The translations under genes were made by a program, and so were the position numbers. From contig NZ_QAFW01000004.1 of assembly GCF_003057615.1 (NCBI RefSeq), positions 1 to 64,000 of the forward strand: a stretch of 64,000 nucleotides of DNA. The letters are read 5' to 3'. The notes beneath the pieces were generated by a model that was given only the letters and a program-made list of their open reading frames with translations, was not told the origin of the DNA and searched no databases. Positions 57,018-64,000 of this stretch are shown in pieces (within the stretch, counting starts at the first letter, position 1; every line of letters starts with the position of its first letter). The DNA comes from Metalysinibacillus jejuensis (lineage in GTDB: Bacteria > Bacillota > Bacilli > Bacillales_A > Planococcaceae).

Positions 57018-57563
57018 ATGCATTGTTGGAAAATCTTAAATATTTATAAACAATATGGACTCACCCGCATTTTGCTTTGGGCAGTTATTGTTTTTATTTT
57101 AACGTTATGTAGCAGCTACTTATTATTTACCTTTTACTATACCAAGCCCTTTACAGACGATTATTTATGGCTATTCGCCCTATTATTTATCATGATGTAC
57201 CCTATACATAAAGGCGTGCATTATTTAACACTTTTTGATTACCGTAAAGATGTAAATGCTCAGTGGGAAGTCATTTATGATTGGTTGCCTACTTTACACT
57301 TACGCATTACCGAAATTTTACCTAAAAATCGCTATATTATTACACGCTTAGCACCGTTTATCGTCATTAACAGTAGTATTATTTTAGGCATGTTAGTGCT
57401 GCCGCGTTTCATTCATTATGGTGCTATTTTACTCGCTTACCATACCGCGATTTGCGTGATTGACCTTTTATATGTGAAAAACTTAATGCGCTCTCCAAAA
57501 GAATCACAAATCGAAGAAACAAAAAGAGGATTCGAGATTCTTGTACCACCTAATGTTAGGTAA
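57018..57563 (+). CDS. DUF3267-type membrane protein
   Basis: A 181-residue protein with four hydrophobic segments (residues about 17-38, 48-65, 108-130, 133-152). DUF3267 proteins are described as putative zincin-like peptidases with an HExxH site. Here the matching site reads PIHKGVHYL, so the two histidines remain but Lys replaces Glu, and the NSSIILGMLVLP and AYHTAICVIDLLYVKNL segments are typical. Activity is therefore doubtful. It sits between scoC and prsA. SD GGAGGTG precedes the ATG. Confidence 0.7.
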   Translation: MHCWKILNIYKQYGLTRILLWAVIVFILTLCSSYLLFTFYYTKPFTDDYLWLFALLFIMMYPIHKGVHYLTLFDYRKDVNAQWEVIYDWLPTLHLRITEILPKNRYIITRLAPFIVINSSIILGMLVLPRFIHYGAILLAYHTAICVIDLLYVKNLMRSPKESQIEETKRGFEILVPPNVR

Positions 57564-57628
57564 TGTTGCTTGTATTTTATTTCACATTTTTGCTATGCTA
57601 GTAGGAACGAAAGAGGGGAGGAATAGAT

Positions 57629-57814
57629 TTGCTACTATTATCTGTAATTCTATTCTCGGTATTTTACTTATTCCAAATTAACCGTATGACGTTTGCGCTA
57701 TGTGAACGTAGAGAGATTCCCGAAGAAAAACAACCGAAAATTTATCGTACTGTTAATATTTTAATTACGATTTTACTGTTTTCTTTTTATCTCGAAGTCA
57801 TTACAGCAGGATAA
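57629..57814 (+). CDS. Small two-helix membrane protein
   Basis: A 61-residue protein beginning at TTG 57629, seven bases after GGGGAGG. Two hydrophobic segments (LLLSVILFSVFYLFQINR and VNILITILLFSFYLEVIT) enclose a charged loop CERREIPEEKQPKIYRT. I do not recognise a family with certainty. The strong ribosome site and the terminator directly after it support a real gene. Confidence 0.7.
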   Translation: MLLLSVILFSVFYLFQINRMTFALCERREIPEEKQPKIYRTVNILITILLFSFYLEVITAG

Positions 57815-57820
57815 GCATTC

Positions 57821-57854
57821 AAAAAGAAGTTGCCAAATGCAACTTCTTTTTTTT
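57821..57854 (+). terminator. Terminator before prsA
   Basis: AAAAAGAAGTTGC and GCAACTTCTTTTT form a perfect 13-bp stem with a 5-nt loop followed by T. Confidence 0.9.
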
Positions 57855-57935
57855 GGATGGAACTATTTTTGTTTTATTTTCGTTTATGATATAGTGTAAC
57901 TTGCATGAACTCAATAGTGGGGAGAGAATTTATTT

Positions 57936-58892
57936 ATGAAGAAAAAAGCATTAACGTTGACACTTGCTGCCTCGGTAGTAGCTTTAGCTGCTTGTAGCAG
58001 TGGCGATAACGAAAAAATTGTAACATCAAAAGATTTAGGTGATATTACAGCAAGTGACTTCAATGAAATGTCAAAAAAATTAACAGGCCCATTTGTTTTA
58101 AAACAAATGTTAACAGAAAAAGTATTAGCTGATAAATATGAAGTAACAAAAGAGGAAATTGACGAAGCTTTTGCACCGATTAAAGAACAATACGGTGATG
58201 AGTTAAACGCTGCATTAGCATCTAGCGGTTTAACTGCTGAAGGCTTTAAAGAATCTTTACGTGTTCAACTTCTACAAGAAAAAGCATTAATGGAGCATGC
58301 TGTTTCTGAAGATGAAGTGAAAAAGATTTACGAGCAAGGTAAAGAGGAATTAAACGGTCGTCATATTTTAGTAGAAGACGAAGAAACAGCTAAAAAAGCG
58401 ATTAAAGAAATTAAAGATGGTGCATCGTTCGCAGATGTTGCTAAAAAATATTCAACTGATCCAGGTTCAAAAGATAAAGGCGGCGAGCTTGGTTGGTTCT
58501 CACAAGGCACAATGCGAGAGTCATTCAATGATGCAGCTTACGACCTTGAATTAAATACATTAAGTGAACCTGTCGCTTCTGACTTCGGCTTCCACGTAAT
58601 TGAAATTACCGATCGACGCGAAGTAAAAGATTACCCTAAATTTGAAGAGAAAGAAAAAGAAATTCGTGAAGGCTTAGTGCAAAAAATGGGCCAAACGGGT
58701 GAAGCTCAAATGGTATTAGATGAAGTTGTAGGTAAATTAATTAAAGAAGCTAACTTCAAAACAGAAGATCCATTATTAAAAGAAGCGTTAAAACTTTACG
58801 CACAAGATGAAGAGCCAGCAGCTGATGAAGCTGAAGATGACAAAGAACAACCTAAAGAAGAACCAAAAGAAGAAAAATCAGATAAAAAATAA
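57936..58892 (+). CDS. prsA: Foldase lipoprotein PrsA
   Basis: A 318-residue extracytoplasmic chaperone. Signal peptide MKKKALTLTLAASVVALAAC with lipobox LAAC at Cys20; SurA-like helical N-domain (about 35-135); parvulin-type peptidyl-prolyl isomerase domain (about 137-230) with GRHILVEDEETAKKAIKEI, FADVAKKYSTDPGSKDKGGE, LGWFSQGTMRESFNDAAY and DFGFHVIEITDRR; then a C-terminal helix and an acidic/Lys tail (EEPAADEAEDDKEQPKEEPK). It helps fold secreted proteins at the membrane-wall interface. In B. subtilis ScoC, encoded nearby, regulates exoprotein genes. Confidence 0.96.
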   Translation: MKKKALTLTLAASVVALAACSSGDNEKIVTSKDLGDITASDFNEMSKKLTGPFVLKQMLTEKVLADKYEVTKEEIDEAFAPIKEQYGDELNAALASSGLTAEGFKESLRVQLLQEKALMEHAVSEDEVKKIYEQGKEELNGRHILVEDEETAKKAIKEIKDGASFADVAKKYSTDPGSKDKGGELGWFSQGTMRESFNDAAYDLELNTLSEPVASDFGFHVIEITDRREVKDYPKFEEKEKEIREGLVQKMGQTGEAQMVLDEVVGKLIKEANFKTEDPLLKEALKLYAQDEEPAADEAEDDKEQPKEEPKEEKSDKK

Positions 58893-58894
58893 TA

Positions 58895-58952
58895 TGTAAA
58901 AAGGCTGTTTCACATCCTCCGTTTTCACGGACATGTGACAGCCTTTTTTTAC
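58895..58952. terminator. Bidirectional terminator between prsA and yhaM
   Basis: AAAGGCTGT-CACAT...ATGTG-CAGCCTTT with inner CCG/CGG stem and T-runs on both strands, between convergent genes. Confidence 0.88.
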
Positions 58953-58993
58953 AAGTACTTTCTTGTCGTAACCTGCTTGTGCTATACTTCAGC

Positions 58994-59932
58994 TTAATCT
59001 ATCATTGGCTTATAAAACGAGCGATTATCTAGAGCAAATAAACGCTCTGTAAATGTGCCCGCTTCAGTTTGACCTAATGCGCGATTTAGCATATTCATTT
59101 TCGCATCAATATTGTCAATATAATGAAGCATTTCCGCTTCAGCTAACATTGGCTTTTTAGGACTACCCCACTCTTCTTTCCCATGATGAGATAATACCAT
59201 ATGTTGTAACAACATCACTTCTTCGCCTTCGATATTTAGCTCTTTTGCAGCCTCAGCAATTTCCGATACCATAATCGAAATATGCCCAATTAAATTACCT
59301 TCTACAGTATAACTTGTCCCTACTGGACCCGTAAGCTCTGTAACTTTGCCAACATCATGTAAAATAACACCCGCATATAAAAGATCACGGTGTAAAGTCG
59401 GATATAAATCACAAATTGCTTTACTTAAATTTAACATGGATACGACATGATCAATTAAGCCAGAAGCATAATCATGATGGTTGCGCATCGCCGCTGGATA
59501 CACTAAAAACGCTTCTTTATGTTTTTCTAAAATCGAGCGCGTAATACGCATAATATTAGGATTTTTAATATCAAATAAATAACGAACAACTTGTTCATAC
59601 AGTTGCTCTTTTGGTTGTGCAGCAGAAGGCACTAAATCACTAACCGTAATGCCTTCGTCTTCCTTAGCTACGCGAATTGCTTTTAGACGCAACTGCTTTC
59701 GTCCACGATAGTCTTGGATTTCTCCTCCTACTTGAACGATGACACCTGCACGATACATCTCTTCTTGTTCTTCTTTTGTGTCCCAAAGCTTTGCTTCAAT
59801 GTCCCCACTTTTATCTTGTAAAACGAGCGACATAAAAGGTTTACCTACCGTAGTAATTCCTGAGGTAGCTTGTTTAATTAATAAATACTGATTAACCGCT
59901 TCGCCTACTCGTAACGTTGTAATGCCAGCCAT
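58994..59932 (-). CDS. yhaM: 3'-5' exoribonuclease YhaM
   Basis: A 312-residue nuclease with an OB-fold nucleic-acid-binding domain (residues about 15-95, [20 protein letters not shown]) and an HD metal-dependent domain (about 150-290) with [35 protein letters not shown] and [19 protein letters not shown]. It trims RNA and single-stranded DNA from the 3' end. ATG 59932 ([12 protein letters not shown]) has GAGGGAG 7 nt upstream. The longer frame overlaps yhaN. It is third in the yhaO-yhaN-yhaM operon. Confidence 0.95.
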   Translation of the reverse strand: MAGITTLRVGEAVNQYLLIKQATSGITTVGKPFMSLVLQDKSGDIEAKLWDTKEEQEEMYRAGVIVQVGGEIQDYRGRKQLRLKAIRVAKEDEGITVSDLVPSAAQPKEQLYEQVVRYLFDIKNPNIMRITRSILEKHKEAFLVYPAAMRNHHDYASGLIDHVVSMLNLSKAICDLYPTLHRDLLYAGVILHDVGKVTELTGPVGTSYTVEGNLIGHISIMVSEIAEAAKELNIEGEEVMLLQHMVLSHHGKEEWGSPKKPMLAEAEMLHYIDNIDAKMNMLNRALGQTEAGTFTERLFALDNRSFYKPMID

Positions 59933-59945
59933 TGTATCACTCCCT

Positions 59946-62597
59946 CTATAATTGCTGTACTTCATCCTTTTGCCAACTATCCACTGACTGGCATGTGAAG
60001 TAAATGACTTGTCTATCCTTACTAATTGCACGTATTAATTGTACCATGTACATAAAACGGTTTCGATCGAAATGCACGAAAGGATCGTCCATAATAAATG
60101 GTAGCGGTGCTGTTTTTTCGAGCGTCTTCGCTAAGGCAAAACGCAAAGCCGTGTAAGCTTGTTGTTTTGTAGCTTGTGATAACTCTACAATTCGGTAACG
60201 TTGCCCGCCCGTAGCTTCAACTTCAAAATAACCATCTTCATTCACAATTAACTTTGCATATTGTTTTTGCGTTAATAAATGAAAGTATTCACTAGCAAAC
60301 GTTAGCACTTGCGGTAGTTTACGCTCACGCAATTGTGTAAACGTTTGTTCAATCGCTGTGATGACGGTCTGCGTTTTAGCCCAGTCCATCACGGCCTGCC
60401 TAAAACTTTCCTTTGTTTGCTCATAATGTTGCATGACTTCTCCGTAACTTTCATCTTGCTCTTTAGCACGCAACGTTTGTTGTAACTGTTGTTGCTCTGT
60501 AATTTTTTCTTCTAGTCGCTTTTCAATCTCTTGTTCTTCATATAAATAGTGTTCGGTTCTCGCTATAATTTCTTGATCATCTACTGTTGTAGGTGGCGCT
60601 ATTGTAATTTGTTCTTGTAAAATCTGCAAACGTTCTTTGCGTTGCTCTACGAGTTGCCATTCGGCAAAGGCATCATATAACATCTCTTCATCAACTACTT
60701 GCATCTTAGTAAAGTAATCTTTTTGAGCCTGATGCTGTAGAGCTAAGCGCTCTGTTAAACGGCTTACCTCTTTATCGATAGTTTCAATACGCTTTGTTGC
60801 TTGTTGATAAGCTTCATATTGCGGTTGTAATTGTTCACGTAAGCGATGAACAAGAGAAAAGGCTTGATCTACGTCTACATCGTTTTGTAACAACTGTTGC
60901 ACATCTTGAAGTATTTGCTCTTGCCTCATTAAACTATCCTGTAAACGTTCTTTTTTTACTGCGATAATTTGTGCATCTTCCTGTAATTTGCGCACACGTA
61001 CGAATAATTCTTTCATCAATGAGCGGTCTGTTAACGGCTTAGTATAAAAAGATTGAATAAATTGTTGCAGTAAGATTTCTTGTTGATCGTGTTGTTGTTC
61101 AAGCTCGCTTATATCCTCTTTAATTTTATGATAGCGTTGCTTATAATTTTCTATTTGCTCTTCTACAAAGCGCTCAGACGTCATGCGCAAACGTAATTGC
61201 ACGATGTATAAAAATACTAGAATACAAGCGACACCTGCTACAAAAGTATAAACATTTTGCCAAAACCACGACATTAATAAAAATAATATAGCTGCAATAG
61301 CAGCAAAAAATTTAATAAACTGCATTTGTTTAATACGCTGTTCACGTTCTTCTTTACGGCGAATGCGAATTCCTTCCGTATCTGTCGTACCTTCTAAAGC
61401 TTCTAACTCTTTATGCACATCATTTAAAGTATGTAGTTGCAAAGATAGTTGCGCATCAATTTCTTTCATTTGGCGCAGCACTTGTTGAAACTGCTCTTCC
61501 TTTTCAATTGAAACATTTTGCTTTAGCATCACTTCTTGCTCTTCGATGGTATTTATACCAAGCAAGCGAAACTGTTTCGCATTTTCGCGTTCAATTTGTT
61601 CAATCTCATCTTGAAGCATTGCGATTTTTTGCTGATTTTGATGCCAAGGTGTTTCGTGTGTCAACATATCTGTCGTAGCACTAAAGCGTGCAATATCAAA
61701 TACCAATGCCTGTTGCTCTTGCGTTTTTTCCTGTTGCAATTGGTGCAACTTACGTTCGTCCTCTAAAATCATTGCTTTCGTTTGTATAAACTCTTCCATC
61801 TCATGACGTACAAATGGAAGTACTTCAGCTTGTGCGAGAGTTTCTTCAATACGGCTTCGTTCAATAATTAGTGGCAACTGTTGCAATAATGTGCGGTAAT
61901 ACTGCCACTGTTGGTTAGCTTCTATTTTCTGTTGTCGCAAGTTTGTAATCGCACGCTCTACTTCTTGTAAAGTTTGCACTTCGACATCATAGCTTTGTAA
62001 TGCGTGATGAAGCTGTTTACTACGCTGTTCTAACTCAGTAATTTTATGAAGATGGGCTTGTACGCTATACGAAGAATGTTGTGTTTCTTGCGATGTTAAC
62101 TGTTTAGCCATCGCCATTAATTTTTCAATGTCTGTTGTACCTGATGCTAGAAGTACACGCGATAGCTCCTCTTCAGATAGGCGCTCCATACCTTGTAATT
62201 CTTCCACAGAAAAAGCAAAAATAGCGGCTAAACTTGCACGTGAGTAGCCGTATAATAATTGCGGAAGAAAGCTGGCATCTTTACGCGTTTTATTATCAAG
62301 CGTAATCGTGACATCTCCTTCAACTGCATTGCCACGCACACGCTCAATTTCACATTCGCCATAGGTCTCATGAACGATAGTAATTTTACCGCCATATTGT
62401 GTAGCCACTTTAGGCTCATAACGCCTTACTTCTTCTTTTTTAGTAGGAAAGCCGTAAAAAATTTGTAAAATAAATTGTTGAATCGTTGTTTTCCCAGCTT
62501 CGTTACCGCCATAAATTACACTTAAGCCTTTATCAAAATACAACTTTTTATTTTCATGCTTGCCAAAACCATAAATATGCAATGCTTTAATGTACAA
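59946..62597 (-). CDS. yhaN: SMC/Rad50-like ATPase YhaN
   Basis: An 883-residue AAA ATPase of the Rad50/SbcC type. The N-terminal [20 protein letters not shown] and Walker [17 protein letters not shown] (near residue 35) are followed by two long Gln/Glu-rich coiled coils (about 170-460 and 520-770), split by two hydrophobic stretches ([35 protein letters not shown], near 465-510) in place of a zinc hook. The C-terminal lobe has [11 protein letters not shown] as Walker B near 830. I take TTG 62597 as start (GAGGTGG 5 nt upstream). It works with the YhaO nuclease, probably in DNA-end processing. Confidence 0.9.
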   Translation of the reverse strand: MYIKALHIYGFGKHENKKLYFDKGLSVIYGGNEAGKTTIQQFILQIFYGFPTKKEEVRRYEPKVATQYGGKITIVHETYGECEIERVRGNAVEGDVTITLDNKTRKDASFLPQLLYGYSRASLAAIFAFSVEELQGMERLSEEELSRVLLASGTTDIEKLMAMAKQLTSQETQHSSYSVQAHLHKITELEQRSKQLHHALQSYDVEVQTLQEVERAITNLRQQKIEANQQWQYYRTLLQQLPLIIERSRIEETLAQAEVLPFVRHEMEEFIQTKAMILEDERKLHQLQQEKTQEQQALVFDIARFSATTDMLTHETPWHQNQQKIAMLQDEIEQIERENAKQFRLLGINTIEEQEVMLKQNVSIEKEEQFQQVLRQMKEIDAQLSLQLHTLNDVHKELEALEGTTDTEGIRIRRKEEREQRIKQMQFIKFFAAIAAILFLLMSWFWQNVYTFVAGVACILVFLYIVQLRLRMTSERFVEEQIENYKQRYHKIKEDISELEQQHDQQEILLQQFIQSFYTKPLTDRSLMKELFVRVRKLQEDAQIIAVKKERLQDSLMRQEQILQDVQQLLQNDVDVDQAFSLVHRLREQLQPQYEAYQQATKRIETIDKEVSRLTERLALQHQAQKDYFTKMQVVDEEMLYDAFAEWQLVEQRKERLQILQEQITIAPPTTVDDQEIIARTEHYLYEEQEIEKRLEEKITEQQQLQQTLRAKEQDESYGEVMQHYEQTKESFRQAVMDWAKTQTVITAIEQTFTQLRERKLPQVLTFASEYFHLLTQKQYAKLIVNEDGYFEVEATGGQRYRIVELSQATKQQAYTALRFALAKTLEKTAPLPFIMDDPFVHFDRNRFMYMVQLIRAISKDRQVIYFTCQSVDSWQKDEVQQL

Positions 62598-62607
62598 TTT
62601 TTCCACC

Positions 62608-63768
62608 TCAACTTTCTTGCATCTTACGTAAAAATAGCTGTTCCGCTTCACGGAGTAATGTCGAAACGTCAATTGGTGTTTCTTGTAATAGACGTGATGC
62701 TGTTCCATTTTGGTAGAGCGATGCGAGCACATGTTGCCAATCGTCTTCCTTCCAGCTGTGCATCGTCTCAATTACTTGTTGTGCTGCATTGGTTGTTGGA
62801 CGTGGCGCGTTCGTTACAGCTTCCATTTTAGCTAGCCATACGAATGGCAACTGTTCACTTTCCATTTCCCTTAATACTTTTAACCACTCAACTTCTGTTG
62901 TACTATGCCATAATTTACTGCCCTCTTCCGTTAGGTTCGTTAACGTAAGGTGCACAAAAGCAGCTTGGTATTTATCGCGAATACGCATACATACATTATG
63001 GCTCAACACCATTAAATCATTGGCATAGCGTATCGTACTAGCGTCAATTTCCTCGCGAAGGTAAACGAGCGGCGCGATAGGTATAAATTTTGTCACACAC
63101 TCCCCTTTAGTGACTGTCACATCAAGAAAGCCACGTGATCCGGTTTCTAAGGCACTCGTACTTTGCGGCGTACCACTGTAAGCACTGTAAGGTTGCTGTG
63201 TAACTACACGCGACTCATGTTGCCCTCCTAACGCGGTATAGTCATAGCCTTTCGCCTTAAGTTGTTGTTCGGTTACTTCACCATATAACATCGCAATATG
63301 AATATGTTTTTTATCCACTTGTGGATAAGTATCCCATAACGCTGTAGGCATTTGGGGACGTTGATAACTACATCCTGTAATTTTAACCCCGCCCTCGATG
63401 GGCAAAGTAATTGTCGTCGTTTTTGATGGCATACTAATGACATTATCAGGATACGAAAAACGCGACCAAACTCCGTCAGTATAATCATGTGCCCCGTAGC
63501 TGACGATGACAGGTATATTATGTGCTTGTAGTTGTTCAAATCCTTGTTGCAGCGCTTGCTGAGCACGCAGACTACGCGATGCTCCGTCATAGTTATCCCC
63601 TACTAATAAAATAAAATCGGGCTGTTGTTCAATGGCATATTGTACAATTTTTTGCCATGCTAAAAACGTGCTTTGTCGAACAACTTGAAGCGCGTGTAAG
63701 GATAGGTCCGTCACACCTTTAAACGGACGATCAATATGTAAATCGGAAATATGTAAAAAACGTACCAT
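62608..63768 (-). CDS. yhaO: Metallophosphoesterase YhaO (SbcD/Mre11-like)
   Basis: A 386-residue nuclease subunit. The calcineurin-like active site is seen as RFLHISDLHIDRPFKGV (DxH), ILLVGDNYDG (GDxxD-like), VIVSYGAHDYTD (GNHD variant, here GAHD), and YTALGGQHESR (GHxH variant). The C-terminal part (about 260-386) is a helical capping region. ATG 63768 has GAGGTG 6 nt upstream. The upstream ATG at 63789 does not. Together with YhaN it resembles the Mre11-Rad50 pair. Replacement of Asn by Ala in the GNHD motif deserves note, as it may lower catalytic rate. Confidence 0.92.
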   Translation of the reverse strand: MVRFLHISDLHIDRPFKGVTDLSLHALQVVRQSTFLAWQKIVQYAIEQQPDFILLVGDNYDGASRSLRAQQALQQGFEQLQAHNIPVIVSYGAHDYTDGVWSRFSYPDNVISMPSKTTTITLPIEGGVKITGCSYQRPQMPTALWDTYPQVDKKHIHIAMLYGEVTEQQLKAKGYDYTALGGQHESRVVTQQPYSAYSGTPQSTSALETGSRGFLDVTVTKGECVTKFIPIAPLVYLREEIDASTIRYANDLMVLSHNVCMRIRDKYQAAFVHLTLTNLTEEGSKLWHSTTEVEWLKVLREMESEQLPFVWLAKMEAVTNAPRPTTNAAQQVIETMHSWKEDDWQHVLASLYQNGTASRLLQETPIDVSTLLREAEQLFLRKMQES

Positions 63769-63795
63769 TATTTTCACCTCATCCCTCATTATACT

Positions 63796-63834
63796 AAAAA
63801 AAAAGACACTCGCGCATTATTATACGCAAGCATC
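63796..63834 (-). terminator. Terminator after the ABC-2 permease gene
   Basis: GATGCTTGCGTA-TAATAA-TGCGCGAGTGTC forms a 12-bp stem with G-U pairs followed by nine T on the minus strand, between the permease stop and yhaO. Confidence 0.8.
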
Positions 63835-63840
63835 CCTAAT

Positions 63841-64000
63841 TTATTCTTTTCCGAGCTGAATCGCTTTTTTGATATCTTTTAATGAACGAGACGGCCCGTA
63901 CATTAATACGCCACCGCGGTAAACGCGTGCACCGAACCAACCTAATATGCCAATCGTAATAAGCATAATGGCAATCGCAAGCAATGGCTCCCACATCGGT
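63841..64000 (-). CDS. C-terminal end of an ABC-2 type permease (YhaP/NatB-like, partial)
   Basis: The frame from the window edge encodes MWEPLLAIAIMLITIGILGW then FGARVYRGGVLMYGPSRSLK and a short Lys-rich end. A last membrane helix followed by ARVYRGGVLMYG is characteristic of the YhaP/NatB group of sodium or peptide exporters. It lies upstream of yhaO as yhaP does in B. subtilis. The rest is outside the window. Confidence 0.8.
   Translation of the reverse strand, partial: PMWEPLLAIAIMLITIGILGWFGARVYRGGVLMYGPSRSLKDIKKAIQLGKE

Overview
The window looks like chromosomal DNA of a low-GC Gram-positive spore-former relative (Bacillales, probably the Planococcaceae/Caryophanaceae branch). Gene order closely follows Bacillus subtilis over long stretches: ssrA-smpB-rnr-est-secG-eno-gpmI-tpiA-pgk-gap, clpP/crh-whiA-yvcK-rapZ-nudix-trxB-TPR-his operon-yvoF-ppaX-lgt-hprK, hemYHE-hmoB, ecsBA-hit-trpP-yhaH-scoC-prsA and yhaMNOP. 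SD sequences are strong (AAGGAGG type), promoters are SigA-like, and nearly every transcription unit ends in a clear hairpin plus T-run. No insertion sequence, prophage, integron or CRISPR array was seen. The genus cannot be fixed from sequence reading alone.

Layout. 1-2.4 kb: remains of an N-acyl amino-acid operon (RpiR regulator, M20 deacylase, a 3'-truncated GNAT) and the first codons of another gene whose ribosome site lies inside a perfect inverted repeat. 2.5-6.7 kb: trans-translation and RNA quality control (tmRNA, SmpB, RNase R) with a carboxylesterase. 6.7-13.5 kb: SecG, the lower-glycolysis operon and a glutaredoxin-like protein. 13.5-17.1 kb: a TetR/MFS-efflux divergent pair, a cluster of hairpins, RNase HI and tRNA-Arg(CCG). 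17.2-34 kb: conserved core with ClpP, Crh, WhiA, YvcK, RapZ, thioredoxin reductase, the full histidine operon, Lgt and HPr kinase. 34-43 kb: cytochrome c551 lipoprotein, an EAL-HDOD protein, DedA, acyl-CoA ligase and a Bce-type peptide sensing/detoxification module that includes an uncharacterised Cys-rich protein. 43-48 kb: lipoate ligase, YhfH micro-protein, and an operon that places a two-component system between a beta-propeller lipoprotein and a YtkA-like lipoprotein. 48-54.6 kb: late coproporphyrin heme synthesis, a heme monooxygenase and the Ecs ABC transporter. 54.6-64 kb: HIT protein, TrpP with a TRAP-like leader, YhaH, ScoC, PrsA, and the YhaM/YhaN/YhaO nuclease set, ending in the tail of an ABC-2 permease.

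Regulation visible in the DNA ties many of these units to known Bacillus circuits: a CtsR-like operator at clpP, a FadR-like box at the acyl-CoA ligase, a CodY-like box and a palindrome upstream of the RpiR operon, a palindrome downstream of the his promoter, an operator-like repeat in the gap leader although no cggR gene is adjacent, and (G/T)AG repeats overlapping the trpP ribosome site. The best candidates for less-described biology are the beta-propeller/two-component/YtkA operon, the Cys-rich partner in the Bce-type module, the SD-sequestering hairpin at the left edge, and a RapZ whose Walker A lysine is arginine.
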